From Panorpa germanica (lineage: Eukaryota; Arthropoda; Insecta; Mecoptera; Panorpidae), in NCBI GenBank assembly GCA_963678705.1, contig OY783204.1:10426759-10490758 (forward strand): a DNA stretch of 64,000 bases. Direction: 5' to 3'. Shown here piece after piece: positions 1 through 13,296 of this stretch; positions within the stretch are counted from its first letter, which is position 1, and each line of letters starts with the position of its first letter. Both the position numbers and the translations under genes were made by a program. Under the pieces are notes generated by a model that was given only the letters and a program-made list of their open reading frames with translations, ran no database searches and was not told where the DNA came from.

Positions 1-139
1 TTATCACTCGACTGTTCTGCTTTCTTTAGAAACAATTTAATATTTAGTTTAGTTCTAGACACGACACGAATAACATCGTATCTCGTAGAATTTATTAACT
101 TTTAAAAAAAATTATTTGCAAATCTGACATTTGTGGAAA

Positions 140-770
140 ATGGCTAATTACAATGTGCCTTTACCTAAGCCACGATTGGAATGGTAAGAAATATTCTATT
201 ATTTATAGTTTTATTCTTTTATTTATTATCTTAATAAAGATTGAATTGATTTTTGCAGGCAGTATAGACCGGAACAATTTATGTATAATTTAAGCTTGGC
301 CGAGAGGGCTTTGTACAACAACGTATAAAGCTCTTGGGCCAAAGCAAATTTACAAAGCTTGGCCTATGATCGAGATGTAAGTTTATTTGTTCAGTTCATT
401 ATTAGTATAACGTGAACAATACTTTTAAAGTGTAATTAGCATAATCGTATAATGTATCAATTCTATGTTTCAGATATGTTCCATTGAAGTAAATCGTCCG
501 TTCAACTTTAAAAATAAGCTTCGTTGCATGTCCCGCTTAGTAACAAGAAATCTTAAAAACACGGATGATATTGACGTAATGATAAAAGCTCTGGCGATAA
601 AGTTTAAATCGAAAAAATTACATTCAGCTAGAAGACGTGTTCTGAGGTTCAAAGAGTCATTGTCTGCAAGAAAGCAGGAAAAGATCAACACGGAAGTTGA
701 AACTTTAAAATGTGGTCACTTGTGTGCTGTATTATATGCGGACAAGTGTCCTTGCAATGCACCTACATAA
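140..770 (+). pseudogene. U1: array gene copy, nonsense in exon 2
   Basis: Exons at 140-183, 259-376 and 474-770 with normal GT-AG borders. The Gln codon at residue 38 is TAA instead of CAA, so the product would stop after 37 residues. The last sense codon is also lost (ttatga became taatga), which shortens exon 3 by one residue. The same residue-38 stop recurs in U13, which also shares the ttgtgg leader variant, so these two copies are close relatives. A reading of exon 3 alone is open, but the gene as a whole is not. Confidence 0.88.
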
Positions 771-1913
771 TGAAAACTTGAGGAATAATCTTGACTTTAA
801 CCTCTTTAATTGTAATACCTTTATAAATTAAATTATATGAATAGAATAAATTTTAATTTTAGTAATTGTTTAGTTTTTTTTTTTTTTTTTTTTTACTTTT
901 ATATTTTTCAAATAACAAATCAAAGCAAAATAAATGAAATATAAGAATGACGTATAATAAAATACGCATTCAGACAGAAACAAAATAAAAATTATGTCAG
1001 TTTTTAGGTTACAGTTACTCGAATATTACTACACTTGCCTTCTTTTCTTCAATAAACTAACAACAGACCCGTGTCCCTGCAATACACCTAAAATATGGAA
1101 ACGTGAGGAATGATCTTGACCTTAAACTCTTTAATTGTAATACATATATAAATTAAATAATATATGTAATAAAATAATATGGAAAGAATAAATTTTAATT
1201 TTAGTAATTATTTAGTTTTATTTTATTTTTTTTAAATTTTATTTTAAGGATATTTTAATTGCAAAAATTATTATTTACTAAACAAAGAATATAAATAGAA
1301 GTGAAAATTTCGCATAAAAACATAAAATTTATCATATTCCTAAATTGAAAGAGTATGTTTACAAATCTTATATTTATCCACTTTATACGTTTATTAATTT
1401 TCTATAAGGCACCAAATGTGCTCTCTGAAAATTTATAAGATTTGAGTAATGAACCAGATTCACGTTGCAACAAATTTTTTTTAACAATGCTATTACTAAA
1501 ATAATTTGAATTTATAAATTCAATCAATAAATACTAAAGAATAAATAAAATGTAATGACAGTTGATGACAATATATTAAATCATCGATAAGGCTTACATT
1601 TTTAGTACCACTTGGCGTTAATTTGTTGATGCATAATAAGGAATATGCACATTTTAATATTTATAAAAATTTAAAGTTGAAGTAGCTTATTGGTTATTGG
1701 CTGGAATATAAGGGGTGTGGTCTAAAGATAAGCGCTTCACTATAGTAGATCGGGGATAGTTTAACTCAGGTATGTTATCACTCGACTGTTCTGCTTTCTT
1801 TAGAAACAATTTAATATTTAGTTTAGTCCTAGACACGACACGAATAACATCGTATCTCGTAGAATTTATTAACTTTTAAAAAAAATTATTTGCAAATCTG
1901 ACATTTGAGGAAA

Positions 1914-2547
1914 ATGGCTAATTACAATGTGCCTCTACCTAAGCCAAGATTGGAATGGTAAGACATATTTTATTATTTATAGTTTTATTTTTTTAATTAA
2001 TATCTTAATAATGATTGAATTGATTTTTGCAGGCAGTATAGACCGGAATAATTTATGTATAAATTAAGCTTGGCCGAGAGGGCTTTGTACAACAACGTAC
2101 AAAGCTCTTGGGCCAAAGCAAATTTACAAAGATTAGCCTATGATCGAGATGTAAGTTCATTTGTTCAGTTCATTATTAGTATAACGTAAACAATACTTTT
2201 AAAGTGTAATTAGCATAATCGTATAATGTATTAATTCTATGTTTCAGATATGTTTTATTAAAGTAAATCGTCCGCCCAACTTTAAAAATAAGCTTCGTTG
2301 CATGTCCCGCTTAGTAACAAGAAATCTCAAAAACACGGATGATATTGACGTAATGATGAAAGCTCTGGCGTTGAAGTTTAAATCGAAAAAATTACATTTA
2401 GCTAGAAGCCGTATTCTGAGGTTTAAAGAGTCATTGTCTGCAAGAAAGCAGGAAAAGATTAACACGGAAGTTGAAACTTTAGAATGTGGTCATTTGTGTG
2501 CTGTATTATATGCGGACAAGTGTCCCTGCAATGCACCTACATTATGA
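1914..2547 (+). pseudogene. U2: array gene copy, B-type, nonsense in exon 2
   Basis: Exons at 1914-1957, 2033-2150 and 2248-2547, all splice borders intact. Codon 21 (Gln, CAA) is TAA, so translation would end after 20 residues. Exon 3 carries the B-type markers Phe57 and Leu105 (consensus Ser in both), shared with U5, U6 and U11. No other lesion is visible, so this could be a recent single-base inactivation. Confidence 0.88.
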
Positions 2548-3679
2548 AAACGTGAGGAATAATCTTGACTTTAACCTCTTTAATTGTTATACCTTTATAA
2601 ATAAATAATATGAAAAGAATCCATTTTGGTTTTAGTAATTGTTGAGTTTTATTTTATTTTTTTTTTTTAATTTTATATTTTTTAAATAACAAATCAAAGC
2701 AAAATAAATGAAATATAAGATAACGTATAATAAAATTCGCATTCAGACAGAAACAAAATAAAAATTATGTCAGTTTTTAGGTTTCAGTTACTCGAATATT
2801 ACTACACTTGCCTTCTTTTCTTCAATAAGCTAACAACAGACCCGTGTCCCTGCAATACACCTAAATTATGGAAACGTGAGGAATGATCTTGACCTTAAAC
2901 TCTTTAATTGTAATACATATATAAATTAAATAATATATGTAATAAAATAATATGGAAAGAATAAATTTTAATTTTAGTAATTATTGAGTTTTATTTTATT
3001 TTTTTTAAATTTTATTTTAAGGATATTTTAATTGCAAAAATTATTATTTACTAAACAAAGAATATAAATAGAAGTGAAAATATCGCATAAAAACATAAAA
3101 TTTATCATATTCCTAAATTGAAAGAGTATGTTTACAAATTTTATATTTATCCACTTTATACGTTTATTAATTTTCTATAAGGCACCAAATGTGCTCTCTG
3201 AAAATTTATAAGATTTGAGTAATGAACCAGACTCACGTCGCAACAAATTTTTTTTAACAATGCTATTACTAAAATAATTTGAATTTATAAATTCAATCAA
3301 TAAATACTAAAGAATAAATAAAATATAATGACAGTTGATGACAATTTAATAAATCACCGAAAAGGCTTACATTTTTAGTACCACTTGGCGTTAATTTCTT
3401 GATGCATAATAGGGAATATGCACATTTTAATATTTATAAAAATTTAAAGTTGAAGTAGCTTATTGGTTGGAATATAAGGGGTGTGGTCTAAAGATAAGCG
3501 ATTCACTATAGTCGGTCGGAGATAGTTTAACTCAGGTATGTTATCACTCGACTGTTCTGCTTTCTTTAGAAACAATTTAATATTTAGTTTAGTCCTAGAC
3601 AAGACACGAATAACATCGTATCTCGTAGAATTTATTACCTTTTAAAAAAAATTATTTGCAAATCTGACATTTGAGAAAA

Positions 3680-4313
3680 ATGGCTAATTACAATGTGCCT
3701 TTACCTAAGACAAGATTGGAATAATAAAAAATATTTTATTAATTATAGTTTTATTCTTTTATTTATTATCTTAATAATGATTGAATTGATTTTTGCAGGC
3801 AGTATAGACCGGAACAATTTATGTATAAATTAAGCTTGGCCGAGAGGGCTTTGTACAACAACGTACAAAGCTCTTGGGCCAAAGCAAATTTACAAAGATT
3901 GGCCTATGATCAAGATGTAAGTTCATTTGTTTAGTTCATTATTAGTATAACGTAAACAATACTTTTAAAGTGTAATTAGCATAATCGTAATATGTAATAA
4001 TTTTATGTTTCAGATATGTTCCATTAAAATAAATCGTCCGCCTAACTTTAAAAATAAGCTTCGTTGCATGTCCCGCTTAGTAACAAGAAATCTCAAAAAC
4101 ACGGATAATATTGACGTAATGATGAAAGCTCTGGCGTTAAAGTTTAAATCGAAAAAATTACATTCAGCTAGAAGCCGTGTTCTGAGGTTCAAAGAGTCAT
4201 TGTCTGCAAGAAAGCAGGAAAAGATTAACACGGAAGTTAAAACTTTAGAATGTGGTCATTTGTGTGCTGTATTATATGCGGACAAGTGTCCCTGCAATGC
4301 ACCTACATTATGA
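3680..4313 (+). pseudogene. U3: array gene copy, C-type, first splice donor lost
   Basis: Exon 1 starts at 3680, but the exon 1 donor (normally gaatg/gtaag) reads gaata/ataaa. The GT is gone and read-through meets a TAA immediately after residue 14. Exon 2 (3799-3916) and exon 3 (4014-4313) are open. C-type markers: Lys59, Ile60, Asn86, Gln53. The same donor loss is found in U8 and U9. The 3' side has a long A-run in place of the usual AATAAA context near 4380. Confidence 0.87.
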
Positions 4314-5456
4314 AAACGTGAGGGATAATCTTGACTTTAACCTCTTTAATTGTAATACCTTTATAAATTAAATAATATGAAAAAAAAAAAAATTTTAATT
4401 TTAGTAATTGTTGAGTTTTATTTTATTTTTTTTTTTTAATTTTATATTTTTTAAATAACAAATCAAAGCAAAATAAATGAAATATAAGAATGACGTATAA
4501 TAAAATTCGCATTCAGACAGAAACAAAATTAAAATTATGTCAGTTTTTAGGTTACAGTTACTCGAATAATACTACACTTGCCTTCTTTTCTTCAATAAAC
4601 TAACAACAGACCCGTGTCCCTGCAATACACCTAAATTATGGAAACGTGAGGAATGATCTTGACCTTAAACTCTTTAATTGTAATACATATATAAATTAAA
4701 TAATATATGTAATAAAATAATATGGAAAGAATAAATTTTAATTTTAGTAATTATTGAGTTTTATTTTATTTTTTTTAAATTTTATTTTAAGGATATTTTA
4801 ATTGCAAAAATTATTATTTACTAAACAAAGATTATAAATAGAAGTGAAAATTTCGCATAAAAACATAAAATTTATCATATTATTAAATTGAAAGAGTATG
4901 GTTACAAATTTTATATTTATCCACTTTATACGTTTATTAATTTTCTATATGGCATTAAATGTGCTCTTTGAAAATTTATAAGATTTAAGTAATGAACTAG
5001 ATTCACGTTGCAACAAATTTTTTTTACCAATGCTATTACTAAAATAATTTGAATTTATAAATTCAATTAATAAATACTAAAGAATAAATGAAATATAATG
5101 ACAGTTGATGACAATTTAATAAATCATCGATAAGGCTTACATTTTTAGTACCACTTGGCGTTAATTTTTCGATGCATAATAGGGAATATGCACATTTTAA
5201 TATTTATAAAAATTTAAAGTTGAAGTAGCTTATTGGTTATTGGTTGGAATATAAGGGGTGTGGTCTAAAGATAAGCGCTTCACTATAGTAGGTCGGGGAT
5301 AGTTTAACTCAGGTATGTTATCACTCGACTGTTCTGCTTTCTTTAGAAACAATTTAATCTTTAGTTTAGTCCTAGACACGACACGAATAACATCGTATCT
5401 CGTAGAATTTATTAACTTTTAGAAAAAATTATTTGCAAATCTGACATTTGAGGAAA

Positions 5457-6090
5457 ATTGCTAATTACAATGTGCCTTTACCTAAGCCAAGATTGGAATG
5501 GTAAGAAATATTTTATTATTTATAGTTTTATTCTTTTATTTATTATCTTAATAATGATTGAATTGATTTTTGCAGGCAGTATAGACCGGAACAATTTATG
5601 TATAAATTAAGCTTGGCCAAGAGGGCTTTGTACAACAACGTACAAAGCTCTTGGGCCAAAGCAAATTTACAAAGATTGGCCTATGATCGAGATGTAAGTT
5701 CATTTGTTCCGTTCATTATTAGTATAACGTAAACAATACTTTTAAAGTGTAATTAGCATAATCGTATAATGTATTAATTCTATGTTTCAGATATGCTCCA
5801 TTGAAGTAAATCGTCCGCCCAACTTTAAAAATAAGCTTCGTTGCATGTCCCGCTTAGTAACAAGAAATCTCAAAAACACAGATGATATTGACGTAATGAT
5901 GAAAGCTCTGGCGTTGAAGTTTAAATCGAAAAAATTACATTCAGCTAGAAGCCGTGTTCTGAGGTTCAAAGAGTCATTGTCTGCAAGAAAGCAGGAAAAG
6001 ATTAACACGGAAGTTGAAACTTTAGAATGTGGTCATTTGTGTGCTGTATTATATGCGGACAAGTGTCCCTGCAATGCACCTACATTATGA
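5457..6090 (+). pseudogene. U4: array gene copy, A-type, start codon ATT
   Basis: Exons at 5457-5500, 5576-5693 and 5791-6090 are otherwise complete, with proper splice borders and no internal stop. The start codon position reads ATT instead of ATG, and no in-frame ATG lies upstream in the leader. The first in-frame Met is residue 23 in exon 2, so at best an N-terminally shortened protein could be made. U6, U7 and U10 share this lesion, which defines the A-type. Confidence 0.85.
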
Positions 6091-7229
6091 AAAAGTGAGG
6101 AATAATCTTGACTTTTACCTCTTTAATTGTAGTACCTTTATAAATTAAATAATATAAAAAAAATAGATTTTAATTTTAGTAATTGTTGAGTTTTATTTTA
6201 TTTTTTTTTTAATTTTATATTTTTTAAATAACAAATCAAAGCAAAATAAATGAAATATAAGAATGACGTATAATAAAATTCGCATTCAGACAGAAACAAA
6301 ATGAAAATTATGTCAGTTTTTAGGTTACAGTTACTCGAATATTACTACACTTGCCTTCTTTTCTTCGATAAACTAACAACAGACCCGTGTCCCTGCAAAA
6401 CACCTAAATTATGGAAACGTGAGGAATGATCTTGACCTTAAACTCTTTAATTGTAATACATATATAAATTAAATAATATATGTAATAAAATAATATGGAA
6501 AGAATAAATTTTAATTTTAGTAATTATTGAGTTTTATTTTATTTTTTTAAAATTTTATTTTAAGGATATTTTAATTGCAAAAATTATTATTTACTAAACA
6601 AAGAATATAAATAGAAGTGAAAATTTCGCATAAAAACATAAAATTTATCATATTCCTAAATTGAAAGAGTACTTTTACAAATTTTATATTTATCCACTTT
6701 ATACGTTTATTAATTTTCTATAAGGCACCAAATGTGCTCTCTGAAAATTTATAAGATTTGAGTAATGAACCAGATTCACGTTGCAACAAATTTTTTTTAA
6801 CAATGGTATTACTAAAATAATTTGAATTTATAAATTCAATCGTTAAATACTAAAGAATAAATGAAATATAATGACAGTTGATGACAATTTAATAAATCAT
6901 CGATAAGGCTTACATTTTTAGTACCACTTGGCGTTAATTTCTTGATGCATAATAGGGAATATGCACATTTTAATATTTATAAAAATTTAAAGTTGAAGTT
7001 GCTTATCAATTATTGGTTGGAATATAAGAGGTGTGGTCTAAAGATAAGCGCTTCACTATAGTAGGTCGGGGATAGTTTAACTCAGGTATGTTATCACTCG
7101 ACTGTTCTGCTTTCTTTAGAAACAATTTAATATTTAGTTTAGTCCTAGACACGACACGAATAACATCGTATCTCGTAGAATTTATTAACTTTTAAAAAAA
7201 ATTATTTGCAAATCTGACATTTGAGGAAA

Positions 7230-7863
7230 ATGGCTAATTAAAATGTGCCTTTACCTAAGCCAAGATTGGAATGGTAATAAATATTTTATTATATATAGTT
7301 TTATTCTTTAATTTATTATCTTAATAATGATTGAATTGATTTTTGCAGGCAGTATAGACCGGAACAATTTATGTATAAATCAAGCTTGGCCGAGAGGGCT
7401 TTGTACAACAACGTACAAAGCTCTTGGGCCAAAGCAAATTTACAAAGATTAGCCTATGATCGATATGTAAATTCATTTGTTCAGTTCATTATTAGTATAA
7501 CGTAAACAATACTTTTAAAGTGTATTTACAATAATCGTATAATGTATTAATTCTATGTTTCAGATATGTTTTATTGAAGTAAATCGTCCGCCCAACTTTA
7601 AAAATAAGCTTCGTTGCATGTCCCGCTTAGTAACAAGAAATCTCAAAAACACAGATGATATTGACGTAATGATGAAAGCTCTGGCGTTGAAGTTTAAATC
7701 GAAAAAATTACATTTAGCTAGAAGCCGTGTTCTGAGGTTTAAAGAGTCATTGTCTGCAAGAAAGCAGGAAAAGATTAACACGGAAGTTGAAACTTTAGAA
7801 TGTGGTCATTTGTGTGCTGTATTATATGCGGACAAGTGTCCCTGCAATGCACCTACATTATGA
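7230..7863 (+). pseudogene. U5: array gene copy, B-type, stop at codon 4, Helitron just downstream
   Basis: Exons at 7230-7273, 7349-7466 and 7564-7863. Codon 4 is TAA (normally Tyr TAC), leaving a three-residue peptide. The second donor is weakened (gtaaat) and Asp54 is Tyr. Exon 3 shows Phe57 and Leu105. The Helitron inserted 58 nt after the stop, before the AATAAA, so the transcript would also be separated from its polyadenylation signal. The codon-4 stop is shared with U8 and U11. Confidence 0.88.
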
Positions 7864-7921
7864 AAACGTGAGGAATAATCTTGACTTTAACCTCATTAAT
7901 TGTTATACCTTTATAAATAAA

Positions 7922-7950
7922 CTAGCAAACCCGGCGAACTCCGTTTCGCC
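7922..7950 (-). other. Helitron 3' terminus: CTAG end with subterminal hairpin
   Basis: The terminal CTAG is at 7922-7925. GGCGAA at 7933-7938 pairs with TTCGCC at 7945-7950 around a 6-nt loop. This hairpin about 7 nt inside CTRR is the termination signal that defines Helitron 3' ends. Confidence 0.88.
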
Positions 7951-8173
7951 ATCAGATGGCTTCGTTTTATGTAACATTTCGGTTGGTGATTAAAAGATGA
8001 AGAAAATTTTTTTTTTTGTTTTATATTTGAAAAGGAAAATTTTTATTTCATTTCACAACAGTAATGAATTCATTTTGATTAGTGTTAATTAGTTGAACTT
8101 CTCTAAGTAAATGAAAGTGAATCCAAAGTAAATACTGAATCGAAGCGTTATACGTGTCCGCAAATTATCCGTT

Positions 8174-11100
8174 TCATTGAAGTGCTCTTTGGTAAACCAC
8201 ATTTTTTGTTTTTTGGTCTGACGTTAACACAAACAAAGCGGATGGTTTCCCAACTCGTGAACACGCAACGTATAACTGCCCATGTGAAAAACAATGATTT
8301 TCTAAATTTATCCCGCAAACACTAAGCGATTGGCCTTGCGACTTGTTAATTGTCATTGCGAACGCAAGGCGAACTGGAAATTGCAATCGTTTGAAGTCAA
8401 ACGGAAGATCAGTCGGAATCATTGGTATTCGAGGAATACATACATTTTCACCTGCGTACTTTCCGTTAATAATGGTTGCCTCAATTAAATTCGGCATAAG
8501 TGTTTTTATCGAAAGTCGAGTACCGTTGCAAAGTCGCGGTGGATTCAAATTACGCAATATCATAATAACTGTACCAACTTTGAGTTGCAAGTTATGTGGT
8601 GGAAATCCTGGTAACTCCAGAGAGTTCAAAAACTCCGTTGGATAATTTACTACATCATCGGGATTTGTTATGGAATCAACGGATTTGTATGTCACCAAAT
8701 CGCCAGCAATTTTTGATTGAATGGTGAAATTTAGTGCGTGTACATCATTATTCTTTGCGGCAAGAATTGCTCGTTGACTTAACCAAGCATAATTCTGATA
8801 ATTCTCACTAATGTTTGGGAAAACATTTTCAATAAGAGCTAATTGAGAGTCTACAAATCGGCAAAAGTCGTTTGTAAGAGTAATTAATCCAGATGTCGCA
8901 TCAACTGGGACTTTTCCATTTCCAACAGCTAACAATTGTTTGGAAAATTGTGCAGCACTTTGATCGTTTTGAAGTTGAACTCTCATATTATTGGTTATCG
9001 ATAATGTTTTTACGTTATTCCATAAAGGTGATGCCTTCAGGCAAGCATTCAATTCATCTGCAGGCGTTCCACGGGGAATTACTGGCAACGTCTGCCTGAA
9101 ATCGACTGCCAACAATATCATCAAGCCGCCAAAGATGTTGTTATTTCGCCGAAGATCCTTCAGTGTGAAGTTAAGTGCTTCAAGTGATTTCTTATGTACA
9201 TCAGCGTCGCTGCGAATGGATCTGCTTCACACATTGCAAAGAAGCTAGTCAATGTTGTCGTTGGTGGTCTCTCAGCTCGTTGTGCCGCATTAGCCTCAGT
9301 GAAGTAAACTCTTTGGCCATTTTCCAAATGCACTGCTAAATGTACAACTGTGGGATATCTTTCATGAATTTGAAATGACAATAATCGCCACAGTGCTTCA
9401 TTAGTACTGACGTATCTGCCCATTTGGAAGTTGCTGATTTCGTCATTCGCATTTTCCGACGCAATACCAAACACAGCCATGTCGCTGCCTTTTGTGACGT
9501 ACTTGCACAAATATTTGATTGATTTGGCCGAATGACAACTTTCAACGTTTGCATGTGTTTTGAAAATTCGTGATAGCAGCGGGCAATATGGTACAATGAA
9601 TTCATTTCCGATCTCAATCTCTTGATTTTTAACTTTAACTTTGATAGTTCGACCATTATCTTCTTTTGAACGCCGACGATAAACTGGATATCCATCGTTC
9701 CCTGTGACTGTTTCAGCAACTAACGGTCGCGGATATCGTTTTGTGCACTTTCCATCAGCCATGCAAGGCGATAATGGACTTAATGCACAGCACGGTCCAT
9801 GCACCATCTGTGTCGTCACAATGTCGTGTAGATGGGGATCAGTGACTGGATCAGGTATTTCAGCTGATATGATGTCATCCACTTCATTTGAATGTAATTT
9901 GTTCAGCAACCAAATTAGGATATAAGCATGCGGTTGTCCACGCTTCTGCCATTCCACCAAGTACATATAACAACGTGTGTCACCAAAAACTCGATACTTA
10001 GTAAGCACATCCATCATAACCTTGAGTTTTTGCTGAAATACTCTGGCGATTATGTCATGGCGATCTTGCGGTTTTTGGCCCGGTTCCAACTCACGTTCAA
10101 TTTCCGTCCACTTCTGATTGCATGTGAACGTAATAAATAAATCCGGAGTTCCATAATTTCGCACGTACGTCATAGCGTCTTGAGCGTATTCGTGCATGTG
10201 TCGTGGGCTTCCGATGTAAGATGATGGGAGAATCGTCAGACGTCCAATATTCTGAACATCACCATCTGAATGAATAGCATCACGTTAGTGTATATAGTCC
10301 TCAGATTGTAGCTTTGCCTGATTGAATCGGATGAACGCTAAACGTTCGGTCTCGACTTTGACATACATGTCGACAGCGAATTGCTGGAATAGCCGACAAC
10401 ACTTCAGAATGACATTCTCCTCATGTGTACGAATCATTATACGATACGCATAGTAATTCATTGCGCTTAGATTTTTATTCGTTGATACACCTGAAAATGC
10501 AAAATTAAATGAATTGTTAATGGGAACCAATAATAGCAATAATAGCAATAATTAGTGTGTGAATATTGTACCAGTAATTGGATCAACCATCTTCAACGTG
10601 ATGTCGTATCCGTCTTGCCCTTGCCAATAAATGATTGGATATTGTAACGCATTGTACAAACGATGTGTCTCGTTTACACGATGCATGATATTGCTTCTTC
10701 GCTGAACGACAATGTCTCGCGATTTAGTTGGATCGCCAACAATAATTGCATCAACATCATTAACGGTGGGTGCATTGAATCTTCGCACATGTTCACCTGT
10801 TGGGGTACAATCCGCTCTTATGACAAATTTGTGCGTATCTGATGGCATTCGTTCCAATGCTGTTTTGAACAAATTAACCACAGCATTATTAGCGTGAAAA
10901 AATGCTTGCAACTGTTCAATAATTCGTCTCTTTAACTGTTGTGTTCCCTGTATATTGCACCGCACATTCAGCTGATCCACCATCGACGAAATGAAATATA
11001 TTTGCAGAAATTGATGCGGTTCATCTGGTGTTGGCACCATTGAACCATGCAAATGATATATTTGTCCTTGTATCTGTAATTGCAAACAATCATTTGTTGA

Positions 11101-11675
11101 AGAATACGGTGTAACTTCTGATCGTGTGATGGTGTAGTATGTGGTGTATATGTAGTTGTTATGTGTTGCAATTCATTGTGTTGGTGTGAGTGATTATTTA
11201 TTTGTGTTGTATCTTTTACCTTGCAAGTCGGCATGAAGCCGCCTTCTCGAATGATATTAGCTCTAAAGGAAGTCATGCGAAAGCAGTTATTGTATTCAAG
11301 GATGGGATCAATTCCATCGAACAATGGTTTCAGTGGCTGTGGTGGTGTAAGTAATGGATCTAGTTTGACTTTTCCACTTGCGCAGCACAATCCAGCCGTT
11401 TCTCTTTTGAACTTTAACGCATTGCAATATCGGCATATAGTCGTCGTTCGTCCAATATCTAAATTTTCATCATCACTGTAGTTCGCAGTGGGATCATATT
11501 GGAATGCCAAGCGATTGTATGATGCCAATGATCTTCGAGTGCTTACGCGTTGTCTCAATCGGGCATTTTCTGTTATTATATTTTGTCTTTCTTCGCTTAA
11601 GTTCTGTGAATACAGTTGTTGCTGGCTTGCATGTCTTGCGCGGCTGCCGATGTTCGCACGTCGTCCTCTAGGCAT
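8174..11675 (-). pseudogene. Helitron Rep-helicase gene, two introns, internally deleted
   Basis: Coding pieces on the minus strand run 11675-11220 (N-terminus, zinc-type cysteines C-x2-C then CC), 11073-10572, and 10490 to about 9210 (Rep). The helicase remnant is 9208-8174. Two GT-AG introns fit the frame: 11219-11074 (phase 0) and 10571-10491. Rep motifs seen: DLFITFTCNQKW, PHAYILIW and YLCKYVTKG. The HUH metal-binding motif is damaged, H-A-Y instead of H-A-H, by CAT to TAT at 9922-9924. A TAA at 10285-10287 interrupts Rep. At about 9210 the Rep frame stops after CEADPFA and the helicase resumes out of frame at DADVHKKSLEALNFTLKDLR, so the Walker A and B part has been deleted. Later helicase motifs (DFRQTLPV, INKSQGQSL, LYVACSRVG) and the natural C-terminus remain. 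This copy cannot make an active transposase. Confidence 0.93.
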
Positions 11676-12214
11676 TTTGGACTATGGACAGAGTGGTGAA
11701 TGTAACCTTAAATGCACGATCCACATAATTTACACAGTTCAACTTACCACCTTAAAGACAAATGCCTGCTGTTGAAATTGAATAAAAATTTGCACAATAC
11801 ACGTGATTAATTTGATGGTTTCCAATTTAAATGTTAGGAAATGAATAACTTATTTTTTTAACTTTTTTTTCACAATGAACACAATACCGGTTTGTCACAT
11901 GAAATTAATTAACTGAGCAGAGAATAATGAGTAGCTGTCAAAAATGTATCACGCACCGGCGCCTACTACTTAAAACACCGGTCTACTTAAAATATTGGTT
12001 TGTATATATGCTATGTATCAGAGTAGGCGCTGTATGTGAAAAAAGATTTTCCCGCTTTTCTGTTGAAATTTTTCCTGAATTCCTGAATTTTCTTTGCTAT
12101 AAACCTCACTGAGCCCGAGACCTTTCCAACGAATGCAAAACCGTAAAAATCGGTTCGTGCGTTCTGGAGTTATAACGTCAGGAAGGAAAACCCGACTTAT
12201 TTTTATATAGTAGA
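11676..12214 (-). other. Helitron 5' non-coding region
   Basis: About 540 bp between the Rep start and the element's TC terminus. It presumably holds the Rep promoter and leader. I see no convincing open frame in it. The outermost part (12120-12214) carries the subterminal sequence following the 5' TC end. Confidence 0.7.
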
Positions 12215-13296
12215 TAATATGAAAAGAATAAATTTTAGTTTTAGTAATTGTTGAGTTTTATTTAATTTTTTTTTTTTAATTTTATATTTTTTAAATAACA
12301 AATCAAAGCAAAATAAATGAAATATAAGAATGACGTATAATAAAATTCGCATTCAGACAGAAACAAAATTAAAATTATGTCAGTTTTTAGGTTACAGTTA
12401 CTCGAATAATACTACACTTGCCTTCTTTTCTTCAATAAACTAACAACAGACCCGTGTCCCTGCAATACACCTAAATTATGGAAACGTGAGGAATGATCTT
12501 GACCTTAAACTCTTTAATTGTAATACATATATAAATTAAATAATATATGTAATAAAATAATATGGAAAGAATAAATTTTAATTTTAGTAATTATTGAGTT
12601 TTATTTTATTTTTTTTTAATTTTATTTTAAGGATATTTTAATTGCAAAAATTATTATTTACTAAACAAAGATTATAAATAGAAGTAAAAATTTCGCATAA
12701 AAACATAAAATTTATCATATTATTAAATTGAAAGAGTATGGTTACAAATTTTATATTTATCTACTTTATACGTTTATTAATTTTCTATAAGGCACCAAAT
12801 GTGCTCTTTGAAAATTTATAAGATTTAAGTAATGAACTAGATTCACGTTGCAACAAATTTTTTTTAACAATGCTATTACTAAAATAATTTGAATTTATAA
12901 TTTCAATTAATAAATACTAAAGAATAAATGAAATATAATGACAGTTGATGACAATTTAATAAATCATCGATAAGGCTTACATTTTTAGTACCACTTGGCG
13001 TTAATTTCTTAATGCGTAATAGGGAATATGCACATTTTAATATTTATAAAAATTTAAAGTTAAAGTAGCTTATTGGTTATTGGTTGGAATATAAGGGGTG
13101 TGGTCTAAAGATAAGCGCTTCACTATAGTAGGTCGGGGATAGTTTAACTTAGGTATGTTATCACTCGACTGTTCTGCTTTCTTTAGAAACAATTTAATAT
13201 TTAGTTTAGTCCTAGACACGACACGAATAACATCGTATCTAGTAGAATTTATTAACTTTTAGAAAAAATTATTTGCAAATCTGACATTTGAGGAAA

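Larger units (their letters stand above)
7922..12214 (-). mobile_element. Helitron (rolling-circle transposon), decayed, 4293 bp
   Basis: Read on the minus strand the element starts TCTACTATATAA at 12214 and ends CTAG at 7922. It is flanked by A (complement of T12215) and T (complement of A7921), the standard A/T Helitron target. Joining position 7921 to 12215 gives ttataaataaataatatg, exactly the sequence at this place in U2, so both boundaries are certain. A 6-bp stem (7933-7938 with 7945-7950) sits just inside the 3' end, as expected. Inside is one broken Rep-helicase gene. No target duplication and no inverted repeats are present, as usual for the class. Confidence 0.96.

Noticed and set aside
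8343-9099. Plus-strand frames inside the Helitron
   Set aside because: Shadows of the minus-strand helicase, which has clear motifs.
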